Program-made: the position numbers and the translations under genes
Part shown: one piece after another, positions 6,569 to 13,181 of the stretch
Layout: the number at the start of each line of letters is the position of its first letter
Position numbering within the stretch: position 1 is the stretch's first letter
The notes under the pieces: generated by a model
Database searches by the model: none
Seen by the model: the letters and a program-made list of their open reading frames with translations, nothing else
What the model was told of the DNA's origin: nothing
IMG/VR virus record: IMGVR_UViG_3300045119_000159
Span: 1-58,837 of that record
Length of the DNA stretch: 58,837 bases
Direction: 5' to 3' (one strand)
From: a virus

Positions 6569-7290
6569 TCCAGACCAGCGAACAAATCGACGCTATCTCA
6601 GCCGCGCTAGTGAAGGCGCAAGCTGACATTGAGAACATCGCTAAGACCGGGAAAAATCCTCACTTCAAGTCGAGCTACGCCACCTTGGCGGACGTGCTCG
6701 ACGAACTGCGCCCGAAGTTTGCCAAGCACGGCATCTACATCATGCAGGCGGCCATCAACGGCGAGGGCGCGACCATCGGCGTCTCAACACGGCTTCTGCA
6801 TTCGTCAGGGCAGTGGATCGAGAGCACGCTGTACGTCGCGCCCATCAAATTCGACGCGCAAGGTGCTGGATCAACCGTAACTTATTTGCGTCGATATGGG
6901 CTCATGGCGATGGCTGGGGTTGGCGCAGAAGACGACGATGGCGAGGCTGCTGTCGGTCGCCCACAAGCCCCAGCGCGCACTAACGGCGCGACCCGCACCG
7001 CATCGGCCCCGCCGACGCCAGCGCCCCTGAACAAAGCCGCTCTGCCGCCGAGCCCCGAGGAAACCCCGGAGGTCACGGCGGCGCGCCAGCGCATCCGCAT
7101 GCTGATCAATAAGATTGACGCAATGATCAAATCCGCGCCGAACGATCACGTTCTGTCGGTCGGGATGGATGATGCTCTTGACGAATTCAAGGAGATCGAG
7201 GCGGCTGGCGAGAATGGCAAGAAAGCCGCTGACGAGCTGCGTGAGAGATACAATGAGCGCATGGCGACGCTCCGAGAGCAGGCAGCATGA
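6565..7290 (+). CDS. erf: ERF-family single-strand annealing protein
   Basis: 241 residues. The N-terminal 130 residues show the ERF core: AALVKAQADIENIAKTGKNP, FKSSYATLADVLDELRPKF, then YIMQAAINGEG and GSTVTYLRRYGLMAMAGV. This is followed by a Pro/Ala-rich linker and a helical tail. ERF proteins form rings that anneal complementary single strands, here probably those made by the adjacent YqaJ exonuclease. In a phage lacking its own polymerase, this pair can support recombination-dependent replication and genome circularisation. Confidence 0.92.
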   Translation: MIQTSEQIDAISAALVKAQADIENIAKTGKNPHFKSSYATLADVLDELRPKFAKHGIYIMQAAINGEGATIGVSTRLLHSSGQWIESTLYVAPIKFDAQGAGSTVTYLRRYGLMAMAGVGAEDDDGEAAVGRPQAPARTNGATRTASAPPTPAPLNKAALPPSPEETPEVTAARQRIRMLINKIDAMIKSAPNDHVLSVGMDDALDEFKEIEAAGENGKKAADELRERYNERMATLREQAA

Positions 7291-7790
7291 ACGCGCCATC
7301 GGTCCCTTGTGCTTGGGAGGGCGACTGCTTTCGCCCGTTGCCCCGATTTAGGAAACTCTGCGATCAAACATTCGTCGTTGGCGAGACTTACCGGCTCGAA
7401 ACGGTCGAGGAGAGATCAATGCTCTCACACCGTCACTATTTCTCCTGCATAGCGGAGGTTTGGCAAAATCTGCCGCCCGCCGCCGCCGAACGGTTTGCGT
7501 CCCCTGAGCATTTACGGAAATGGGCTCTCGTGAAGGCTGGCTTCCGTGACGAGCGCTCGTTCGTCTGCGCGTCGAAGGCGGAAGCATTGCGTCTCGCTGC
7601 CTTCCTGCGCCCGGTTGATGAGTTTGCTGTCGTCAGCGTCAACGGTGCTGCTGTGGTGATGCTGACGGCCAAGAGCCAGAATTTGCGCTCGATGGATCGG
7701 AAGACGTTCGGGGCCAGTAAGAACGCTGTCCTCGAGGTGCTCGCCGATCTGATCGGAGTGTCGCCTGCACAGCTTGGGAGAGCGGCATGA
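7287..7790 (+). CDS. Conserved phage protein of the recombination operon
   Basis: 167 residues. Recognisable as a common alphaproteobacterial phage protein by GETYRLETVEERS, HYFSCIAEVWQNLPP and SPEHLRKWALVKAGFRDERS, then SKAEALRLAAFLRP. The middle part resembles NinB/DUF1367-like recombination accessories in layout, but I do not claim membership. The start overlaps the ERF stop (ATGA). It probably acts in recombination or replication. Confidence 0.8.
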   Translation: MNAPSVPCAWEGDCFRPLPRFRKLCDQTFVVGETYRLETVEERSMLSHRHYFSCIAEVWQNLPPAAAERFASPEHLRKWALVKAGFRDERSFVCASKAEALRLAAFLRPVDEFAVVSVNGAAVVMLTAKSQNLRSMDRKTFGASKNAVLEVLADLIGVSPAQLGRAA

Positions 7791-7933
7791 GAGATCATGA
7801 GGCTGGCGCAATAGCTATGCTGGCTTGGATGGTAGCCGAGCTAACACAGAAGTATGGCGTCTCAATGAAGCGCTTCAGCGAGGTCGTGCGGGAAGCGAAG
7901 AAGATGCAGCGGGAGAAGGCTAAGCCGCGATGA
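7787..7933 (+). CDS. Hypothetical 48-residue helical protein
   Basis: Short gene with ATGA overlaps at both ends (ATG 7787; stop 7931-7933 overlaps the next ATG at 7930). The product is two helices (GAIAMLAWMVAELTQKYGVS, then a Lys/Arg-rich helix). Likely a small nucleic-acid or protein-binding accessory; no family recognised. Confidence 0.65.
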   Translation: MRDHEAGAIAMLAWMVAELTQKYGVSMKRFSEVVREAKKMQREKAKPR

Positions 7934-8190
7934 TACGGAAGCACCTACGCCAACAAGTTTTCGAGCGTGATGGCGGTGCGTGCCGGCGGTGTCGGCTTTA
8001 CGACTCTAAATGGGAGGCCGACCATATTGTTGAATTGTGGGAGGGCGGCAAGGATGTCCTCGACAATATGCAAACACTCTGCCGGCGGCATCATCGGGAC
8101 AAAACATCAGACGCCACGCCCGTCCGCGCTAAGACAGACAGGCTACGGGCAAGAGAAGATTTAACCAAAAAACGTCGGGAAATACGATGA
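7930..8190 (+). CDS. HNH endonuclease (small)
   Basis: 86 residues. Has the minimal HNH layout: CRRC zinc-type pair at about residues 18-21, then EADHIVELWEGGKDVLDNMQ (His of the active site and Asn), then LCRRHHRDKT (final His pair). Small HNH nucleases of this kind often sit in phage replication or packaging modules and can nick DNA. Here it is inside the recombination operon, coupled by ATGA overlaps, so it may process DNA together with the exonuclease and annealase. Confidence 0.85.
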   Translation: MIRKHLRQQVFERDGGACRRCRLYDSKWEADHIVELWEGGKDVLDNMQTLCRRHHRDKTSDATPVRAKTDRLRAREDLTKKRREIR

Positions 8191-8408
8191 TGGCTGACCG
8201 AGAAGAGATACTAACGGAAGCATTGCACAAAATCCTGCAATGGAGCGAAGCCTACCCGCTAGAGATTTTCCGCGAACCCGATTGGGCGAAGGCACGGGCA
8301 TTGCTCGCAGCGGGCGGCGTATCGCTCGATGCGGTCAGCGGCGCTTGCTGTCGGCGCGTTGTCGAAGGCATCGGCGACATCGCGCGCCAAGCATTGGAGG
8401 AATCATAA
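8187..8408 (+). CDS. Hypothetical 73-residue protein
   Basis: Soluble helical protein (EEILTEALHKILQWSEAYPL ... AKARALLAAGGVSLDAVSGA). The start overlaps the HNH stop and the stop meets the next ATG (TAATG). No recognised family; probably an early accessory. Confidence 0.65.
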   Translation: MMADREEILTEALHKILQWSEAYPLEIFREPDWAKARALLAAGGVSLDAVSGACCRRVVEGIGDIARQALEES

Positions 8409-8905
8409 TGGCGCTGCCGATAACGGCGAACATTCGGCAGTTCACGCAAATCTCGGGGCTAGGCAAAACCAGCATTTACGAGCTTATCAATTCCGGCCAG
8501 GTGGAATCCGAATTTGTGAGCGGGCGACGGCTAATCAAGGTCGCGTCCTACATGGAGTTAATTCGCGCATCTTTGGACAGCGTGACGCCGCCGCGCCTGC
8601 GAGCCGAAAAGAGCCGCAGGGTAAAAAAGAGCCGCAGAAAAATGACAACCCGAAACAGCTTTGTCTATTTCATGGGCGGAGATGATGGCTATGTAAAAAT
8701 CGGCTTTTCAAACAATCCCCATAAACGGTTGAGAGGCGTGCAAATAGGCTCCGCCTCGCCAGTGCGTCTACTCGCTATGCTTCGCGGCGACCGAAATGAC
8801 GAAGATAGCCTACATAAGCGATTTGCTGCTTACCGCGTTCGTGGCGAATGGTTTCGCTTTGAGGGAGAGTTCAAGGAATATGTGGAGGGCCTTCCCCATG
8901 AGTAA
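8408..8905 (+). CDS. HTH (AlpA/excisionase-like) fused to a GIY-YIG-type domain
   Basis: 165 residues. The N-terminal 55 residues form a MerR/AlpA-like winged helix (TQISGLGKTSIYELINSGQV, then SGRRLIKVASYMELI). After a basic linker (KSRRVKKSRRKM) comes a GIY-YIG-like T5orf172/MUG113 domain: FVYFMGGDDGYVKIGFSNNP, HKRLRGVQIGSA, then EDSLHKRFAAYRVRGEWFRF. The domain looks complete (FVYF and YVKIGFS as the core motif, the Arg, and the late EGEF Glu). ATG 8408 has a GGAGG site. A sequence-specific nickase or DNA-binding modifier is plausible. The next gene is a paralogue of the HTH part alone. Confidence 0.82.
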   Translation: MALPITANIRQFTQISGLGKTSIYELINSGQVESEFVSGRRLIKVASYMELIRASLDSVTPPRLRAEKSRRVKKSRRKMTTRNSFVYFMGGDDGYVKIGFSNNPHKRLRGVQIGSASPVRLLAMLRGDRNDEDSLHKRFAAYRVRGEWFRFEGEFKEYVEGLPHE

Positions 8906-9143
8906 TATGGAATTCGTACCCACCACCGTCACGGTTGAACAGTTCGGCAAAATCTCGCAACTCGGCAAAACAACGATCTATAAAATGATAAAGCGTGGCG
9001 ACCTTAACTCGGTCAGAGTCTATGGGCGTCGATTGATTGTCGTTCAATCATATTTTGATTTTGTAACTCGGGAGACAGCGGCGGAGATGCGGGCGCTGAC
9101 TTCCGCCACCGTTCGTGATCGTTCACGGCAAGCCGCTAAATAA
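8898..9143 (+). CDS. AlpA/excisionase-like HTH protein (paralogue of the upstream HTH)
   Basis: 81 residues. GKISQLGKTTIYKMIKRGDL and YGRRLIVVQSYFDFV align with the N-terminus of the preceding fusion protein, so the two are tandem paralogues. ATG 8898 has GGAGGG 8 nt upstream and overlaps the end of the previous gene. Excisionases and AlpA regulators share this fold, but no integrase is visible, so a regulatory role is more likely. Confidence 0.78.
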   Translation: MSNMEFVPTTVTVEQFGKISQLGKTTIYKMIKRGDLNSVRVYGRRLIVVQSYFDFVTRETAAEMRALTSATVRDRSRQAAK

Positions 9144-9371
9144 GGATGGGAGAAACGATGGGTGAAACGATATTTGGCCTCATAAGGCATTGTAATTTCT
9201 ATGATCGTCCCGGTCATCTTCTCCGGGAACCCTGGTCCGTAACCGACCGCAACAGACCACTTCGCTAGGGAAGCCGCTATAATCTTATCTTCCTATCGTT
9301 CGCATCAACCCGCAACAGCCCGCATCAAACCGCCTCCCAATGATGGGAGAAATGATGGGAGAGGACATCAG
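9144..9371. other. Intergenic region with direct repeats
   Basis: About 230 bp. It carries two copies of GATGGGAGAAAYGATGGG (9145-9162 and 9342-9359), two copies of CGCATCAA-CCGC-type sequence near 9301-9332, an inverted repeat (TCCCGG ... CCGGGA near 9207-9222), and a TATAAT box at 9278-9283 without a clear -35. A 40-codon frame (9146-9268) starts in the first repeat but has little support. Likely a regulatory gap before the last two genes of the plus-strand operon. Confidence 0.5.
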
Positions 9372-9617
9372 ATGAGAGAAACCTCAGGGACGCTCCTGAT
9401 CGACGGCAAGGAGGTTATATGGGACCGGATGTCGTCAACCGGACTTGCCATTCACCCGGGCAGCGGTGATGTCATCCATCTCGGCGGCGAACCGGACGAA
9501 GAACGCATCCGGTGCGCGCTTGCGGGCTGGAATCAAGGATATGCCGCCGGTAAGCAGGTCGGCCGCTCAACCCTGCAAAACGAGTTCCGCAACCTGATGG
9601 ACTGCCAGCCCCGCTAG
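9372..9617 (+). CDS. Hypothetical 81-residue protein
   Basis: Small soluble protein with a beta-rich N-terminus (GTLLIDGKEVIWDRMSSTGL) and a Gly/Ala helix (IRCALAGWNQGYAAGKQVG). It follows the repeat-containing gap and precedes the PEP-CTERM gene, so it may be expressed separately from the recombination operon. No family recognised. Confidence 0.68.
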   Translation: MRETSGTLLIDGKEVIWDRMSSTGLAIHPGSGDVIHLGGEPDEERIRCALAGWNQGYAAGKQVGRSTLQNEFRNLMDCQPR

Positions 9618-9664
9618 TCTGCCCATCCACGCCCATGATACCGAACCGCATTTGGAGAGTTCCA

Positions 9665-10261
9665 ATGATACGTCCCTTAATCGCCGCCCTCCTGCTAGGC
9701 AGCATCCTGACGCAGCCAGCCGCCGCGACCGTCACGTTCAGCTTCATGGAAACCGGAACCCTCAATGACTGCTTCATCGGCCCGTGTGGGCTTCAACTCC
9801 TGAGAACGCCGCGCGAACTCATGAGCATCACGCTATCCAGCGGCACAGAGACGGGCGAGGCCGAATCCAACGGGACCATGTTCGGCAACACCCCTCCACC
9901 CGTGGTCACAGACCCGAACTTCAGTTTCTTGGGTCCTGGTGGCGCTATCGAGGCGGGGATCGGCCCCGTACCTTTCTTCGAGTACGGGGTTTTCTACGAC
10001 ATGCACTGGGTTGCCGTCGCGGGGCAACTGACATACCTCTCCCTAATCTATGATAACTCGCTCAACGAATCGAGCTTCTCGAATTTCGGCCTCACCGGCG
10101 GTCTGGCTATCCGAGACCAGGGATGCGCCCTCACCCCGAACTGCCAGGTTACCGGGTTCTGGACCGACCCGCGATCGGACCCAATTCCCGAGCCAGGATC
10201 GCTAGCGCTTCTGCTGAGTGCGTTGCTGTTGGGTGGTGGAATTGTGTTTCGCCGGGCCTAA
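9665..10261 (+). CDS. Secreted PEP-CTERM protein (exosortase substrate)
   Basis: 198 residues. N-terminal Sec signal peptide (MIRPLIAALLLGSILTQPAAA), a mature domain of beta-rich type with two cysteine pairs (NDCFIGPCG; GCALTPNCQ), and a textbook PEP-CTERM tail in the last 25 or so residues: the PEP motif in PIPEPGSLALLLSALLLGGG, then the end of the membrane helix and terminal RRA. In hosts with exosortase, such tails are recognised, cleaved and the protein sorted to the envelope or extracellular matrix. ATG 9665 has a GGAGAG site. The gene ends 4 bp into the convergent lipoprotein gene. A host-surface role such as receptor masking, biofilm change or superinfection exclusion is inferred. Confidence 0.88.
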   Translation: MIRPLIAALLLGSILTQPAAATVTFSFMETGTLNDCFIGPCGLQLLRTPRELMSITLSSGTETGEAESNGTMFGNTPPPVVTDPNFSFLGPGGAIEAGIGPVPFFEYGVFYDMHWVAVAGQLTYLSLIYDNSLNESSFSNFGLTGGLAIRDQGCALTPNCQVTGFWTDPRSDPIPEPGSLALLLSALLLGGGIVFRRA

Positions 10262-10545
10262 ATCTTGACCCCTGCTCTGCGAGCAAGATCGACGAGTATC
10301 TGCTTCTGTTGCCCGATCCAGACCGCGCTCGCTGGATCAGCGGCTAGTCTGGCGATGCCCTCCGCCGAGAAGCATGCTACTTGAAGACCGATGGCTATAA
10401 CCCCTGCGGCTGGAATTGCCCCGGCGACCGCTAGGACAGGGCGGGCGTCCTCGCAAGCCACCGTGATGGCATCTGAGGATGCGGTAAGCTGAGCCGCCGA
10501 GCACGAACCCAGCAGCAAAGATGCAACTAGAGCCGTTGCTCGCAT
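10258..10545 (-). CDS. Small lipoprotein of the lysis region
   Basis: 95 residues. Signal with lipobox (MRATALVASLLLGSCSAAQ; Cys at about residue 15), then a short polar part, a Gly/Ala hydrophobic stretch (LAVAGAIPAAGVIAIGLQVA) and a basic end. ATG 10545 has AAAGAGGC upstream. Its place at the end of the lysis cassette makes an outer-membrane spanin-like role possible, but it lacks the Pro-rich, coiled-coil look of typical o-spanins. An envelope-modifying lipoprotein is equally possible. Confidence 0.72.
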   Translation of the reverse strand: MRATALVASLLLGSCSAAQLTASSDAITVACEDARPVLAVAGAIPAAGVIAIGLQVACFSAEGIARLAADPASAVWIGQQKQILVDLARRAGVKI

Positions 10546-10591
10546 AGGATTGCCTCTTTGTTTCGGGGGTGAAGTGGGGTAGGGTTTTTGC

Positions 10592-10738
10592 ATGCCTCAT
10601 TACGATCATTTCGCGCAAGACCTACAGTTCGTAGTTTGCCTCTTCGCCATTTATATCGGCGCTCTCTATGCCTGGATCAGACTGTGGGACTGGTGGCATC
10701 GCGAGAGCGACGAATTTGATGATCGCAGCACGATGTAA
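10592..10738 (+). CDS. Possible 48-residue single-pass membrane protein
   Basis: Plus-strand frame between two minus-strand genes. One membrane helix (FVVCLFAIYIGALYAWIRLW) is followed by an acidic tail (RESDEFDDRS). The upstream GGGGTAGGG could serve as a ribosome-binding site. Hydrophobic-then-charged design fits a small phage membrane peptide, but evidence is limited to the frame itself. Confidence 0.42.
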   Translation: MPHYDHFAQDLQFVVCLFAIYIGALYAWIRLWDWWHRESDEFDDRSTM

Positions 10739-10801
10739 ATCGCATTTCCGGGTAGGGCCGCGCGAGGCAGCCCTCCCATCCATGTGCTGTCCCCTTGGCG
10801 A

Positions 10802-11347
10802 TTACGGGCCGGGGTTGGTCGGAACCGGCTGCGTGGCCGAGGTGACGTTGGCGAGATCGAGGCCGATTGCCGTAGCTTTCGTATCCGAAACGATATCAAC
10901 CATTTCAGTGAACGCCTTCAGGCCAGCGCTGTCGGAGACCGTAAATGACAGCCCCGGCGATACCTGCACCAGAGCATTGAGCACCACGGCGGGATTGCCT
11001 CCCGCGTCCGTGCCCATGACGGCATTGAGGCTCGCGGGGTTGTTGCTGACAACGCTGAAGGTATCGGCGGGATCGGCCTTTTCCACGGTCCCAGCGTCAT
11101 CGAGCACGAGGATGGTGATGGTATCGACGGCATCGTTCATCAATTGTAGATTTGCCACTAGTTTGCCCTTTCGGTAGATGGTTGGTAGTGCCAAAGCGAT
11201 CCTTGTCGCCTTGCTTATCTGGGCGGGGGTGTTTGATTGGCACCACTGCCAGATGCGGTTAACCTCATCTAAGATCGCCTCGTCATTGGATTCGATACGG
11301 GAGAGCCACGGATAGAGACCGGAGATCCATCTCATGAGCCATTCCAT
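10802..11347 (-). CDS. Hypothetical protein with Ig-like/beta-sandwich C-terminal part
   Basis: 181 residues. The N-terminus has an amphipathic Trp-rich helix (MEWLMRWISGLYPWLSRIES). The C-terminal part (DTITILVLDDAGTVEKADPA, then VSPGLSFTVSDSAGL) looks like a beta-sandwich. ATG 11347 overlaps the stop of the holin-like gene. It sits in the lysis operon; I recognise no lysis family and its function is unknown. Confidence 0.68.
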   Translation of the reverse strand: MEWLMRWISGLYPWLSRIESNDEAILDEVNRIWQWCQSNTPAQISKATRIALALPTIYRKGKLVANLQLMNDAVDTITILVLDDAGTVEKADPADTFSVVSNNPASLNAVMGTDAGGNPAVVLNALVQVSPGLSFTVSDSAGLKAFTEMVDIVSDTKATAIGLDLANVTSATQPVPTNPGP

Positions 11348-11351
11348 AGGT

Positions 11352-11744
11352 TCACCGGGGATTTTTGACGATCGGGATTTCCGTGGTAGCGTCAACCGTG
11401 TGGATGTTGTCAGAGAGCGGCTGAACTATTGCCGTCTGCTGGAGTTCTATGGCAGCAGGCGTTGGTACGCTGACGACGCTGGCCCCCACCGGCACATCCA
11501 CGGGCGCGGGAACGCTGACCGGCCCTGTAATGCTAACAGGGCCTGTTGGAAACCACAGGCGCAACGCCACCGTCGCTATCGCATCAAGCGTGCCGATTAG
11601 CTGTTCTTGCTGACCCGGCGTATCGAGCAGATGCCATCCTGCCGCGCTCGCGATCATCGCCGCAAGCGTGACCATTTGCGTCCAGAAAATCTTGCTCGCA
11701 AACAGGCTCTTGACGAATTGAATCTTAGCGGGAGCGTCGTTCAT
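11352..11744 (-). CDS. Holin-like membrane protein
   Basis: 130 residues. N-terminal FASKIFWTQMVTLAAMIASA starts the first membrane helix; a polar turn (DTPGQQEQLIG) follows; then DAIATVALRLWFPTGPV, with the ALR-F-TGP pattern shared by many two-helix phage holins (SKxxW start, LRF-TGP end). A long Pro/Val-rich tail follows and is unusual. ATG 11744 overlaps the stop of the preceding 37-residue gene. It is in the same operon as the endolysin, so it probably forms the inner-membrane lesions that time lysis. Confidence 0.75.
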   Translation of the reverse strand: MNDAPAKIQFVKSLFASKIFWTQMVTLAAMIASAAGWHLLDTPGQQEQLIGTLDAIATVALRLWFPTGPVSITGPVSVPAPVDVPVGASVVSVPTPAAIELQQTAIVQPLSDNIHTVDATTEIPIVKNPR

Positions 11745-11854
11745 AGCAGATACCTGAGAGCCTTTCCTAGATCCCAGAGGGCTTCGCCGAAGAACCAGAC
11801 AAATGTGCCGCCCATTATGGCTCCAGCGGTCAAATATCCGGCGGCACGTCTCAC
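11741..11854 (-). CDS. Tiny membrane peptide between endolysin and holin-like gene
   Basis: 37 residues. GTG 11854 overlaps the endolysin stop (GTGA) and its own stop overlaps the next ATG (ATGA), so it is locked into the coupled lysis operon. It contains one hydrophobic helix (LTAGAIMGGTFVWFFGEALW) with a positive N-terminus and could be an antiholin or accessory holin subunit. Too short to classify. Confidence 0.6.
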   Translation of the reverse strand: MRRAAGYLTAGAIMGGTFVWFFGEALWDLGKALRYLL

Positions 11855-12507
11855 GCTGCCTTACCACTGAGGTCGGCGATCGTCCGCTCGATGTCTGCGG
11901 TATGGTCGCGCAATAGCTGCGCCACCAAGTCAGCGACAGGCTTTGTCATGGTTACAGTAACCATGCTGGTAGCTGGTACGGGCGTCGGCGTGACAACAGG
12001 CGTCGGGTCTGGCATGGGAACTCCGGGTTGTGGCGCAGCCTTGTATCCGGTGAGCGCGCGGTTTGCCCATTGCAGCCGCCGGTCATTGCCGGGCAGAAAC
12101 GTATCGGTGGTGCCGCCGGGAGCCTCGAACATGACGCCAAATGTGAACACGGCTGAATCGAGCGCCGTGGTCTTTTTCAGTTGCTCAAGGTCGTGCGCGT
12201 GGCTGGTGCGTAGTTCGTTTACGAGGTAGCCGTAATTTGCCTCGTCGGAACGCTGGTCGAGCTTCTGTGCGGCGCACCACGCCTCGAAGGCACGGCGGCG
12301 AGGACCGGTCCACTGAGCCCAACCCCACCCGCCTGATGGCGGCGTCTGCCCAACCTCTTGAAGCGTCTCGAAACCTGAACTCTCAAATCCGAGGTTGCCG
12401 ACGATGCCGGCGGCTTGCTCTGGCGTAAGACCAAACTCTTTGATCAGCGCGCCGACAACCCAGCCGCCACGCACCTCAAAGGAAGCGGGACGCGGCGGCA
12501 TATCCAT
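11851..12507 (-). CDS. Endolysin, phage tail lysozyme type
   Basis: 218 residues. The N-terminal 140 or so residues match the phage_tail_lysozyme fold: VVGALIKEFGLTPEQAAGIV, GNLGFESSGF with the likely catalytic Glu, PPSGGWGWAQWTGPRRRAFE, and later GVMFEAPGG. The C-terminal 60 residues are Pro/Val/Thr-rich and probably a linker plus a helix. ATG 12507 follows the LysM gene stop by 1 bp. No signal peptide is seen, so release should depend on the holin-like protein. It presumably cuts glycan strands of peptidoglycan. Confidence 0.85.
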   Translation of the reverse strand: MDMPPRPASFEVRGGWVVGALIKEFGLTPEQAAGIVGNLGFESSGFETLQEVGQTPPSGGWGWAQWTGPRRRAFEAWCAAQKLDQRSDEANYGYLVNELRTSHAHDLEQLKKTTALDSAVFTFGVMFEAPGGTTDTFLPGNDRRLQWANRALTGYKAAPQPGVPMPDPTPVVTPTPVPATSMVTVTMTKPVADLVAQLLRDHTADIERTIADLSGKAA

Positions 12508-12508
12508 C

Positions 12509-12751
12509 TCAGTAGACCCACTCCAAAGGAATCTTGACGATCTGCCCCACATAGATCCGGTCTTTGTCCTTGATGTCAGGATTCAGTTCCAGGATCTCAC
12601 CCACCCTGCTAGCCACCTCATCGGCAGGGCATTCAGTCATTCCCTGAGCGATTGCAGATAGCGTATCGCCCTTTCGGATGACCACAGTGGCAGCATCCTT
12701 GTCAGCGGCAATGATGTGCGCCCATTCGAGAACTTCGTGAAAGAAACTCAT
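12509..12751 (-). CDS. LysM-domain protein
   Basis: 80 residues with one LysM: VVIRKGDTLSAIAQGMTECP, then GEILELNPDIKDKDRIYVGQ and IVKIPLEW. LysM binds N-acetylglucosamine in peptidoglycan. ATG 12751 has a strong GGGAGG site. In many phages the LysM is fused to the endolysin; here it is a separate gene directly upstream of it, so it may act in trans as a wall-binding partner, or be a virion protein. Confidence 0.85.
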   Translation of the reverse strand: MSFFHEVLEWAHIIAADKDAATVVIRKGDTLSAIAQGMTECPADEVASRVGEILELNPDIKDKDRIYVGQIVKIPLEWVY

Positions 12752-12762
12752 GATTTGCCTCC

Positions 12763-12882
12763 CTACAGTGTCATTGACCAAGCGACACATGCCGCTAGGA
12801 TGATGACGGCCACAATCAATATCCAGCTGTGGCCGCGATTGATGATCCTCGCCGAGCGTGCCGCTCTGGTGCGGCGGCTCAC
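12763..12882 (-). CDS. Tiny single-pass membrane protein (39 residues)
   Basis: GTG 12882 overlaps the TGA of the preceding small gene (GTGA). A basic N-terminus (SRRTRAARSARIINRGH) is followed by one hydrophobic helix (WILIVAVIILAACVAW) reaching the C-terminus. The clear basic-inside signal and the coupling argue that it is real. Possibly a holin or antiholin component. Confidence 0.55.
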   Translation of the reverse strand: MSRRTRAARSARIINRGHSWILIVAVIILAACVAWSMTL

Positions 12883-13040
12883 CCGCGTAAGGCCGGCATG
12901 AAGATGTAGAGCCCGAGGAACAAGACCGCCAGCCACAGCAATCCGCCGTGTGCATACGGCCACTGTGAAGCGGGGCCATTCGGGAAGACCGTAATCAACG
13001 TGAGCAGCATGATGACTGCCCAAAGAACTTCAAGAATCAT
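12879..13040 (-). CDS. Two-helix small membrane protein, holin candidate
   Basis: 53 residues with two membrane segments (ILEVLWAVIMLLTLITVF and LLWLAVLFLGLYIFM) separated by a short polar loop (PNGPASQWPYAHGG). GGGAGG precedes the ATG at 13040, and the start overlaps the upstream stop (TGATG). The size and hairpin layout suit a holin, so together with the gene at 11352 the cassette has two holin-like candidates. Confidence 0.6.
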   Translation of the reverse strand: MILEVLWAVIMLLTLITVFPNGPASQWPYAHGGLLWLAVLFLGLYIFMPALRG

Positions 13041-13171
13041 CACAACCTCCCGTGGCCGAAAAACAGATAAAGAATCAGCAAGATGCCGCCGATGCCGATG
13101 CCCCCGCCGGTTCCCCAGCGGGAATACCCAAAGATCAGCAGCAGCACAATGACGAGGATGATGATGTCCAT
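13040..13171 (-). CDS. DUF3309-like small membrane protein
   Basis: 43 residues: hydrophobic helix (MDIIILVIVLLLIFGYSRWG), a glycine-rich loop (TGGGIGIGG) and a second hydrophobic helix (ILLILYLFFGHGR). This resembles the DUF3309 family widespread in Alphaproteobacteria, which supports the suggested host. AAAGGA lies upstream of the ATG at 13171 and the stop is coupled to the next gene. Function unknown. Confidence 0.6.
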   Translation of the reverse strand: MDIIILVIVLLLIFGYSRWGTGGGIGIGGILLILYLFFGHGRL

Positions 13172-13181
13172 CGCATTTCCT

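Noticed and set aside
7930-9143. Integration module (xis/int)
   Set aside because: AlpA/Xis-like HTH proteins are present but no integrase or attachment-site repeat could be found.
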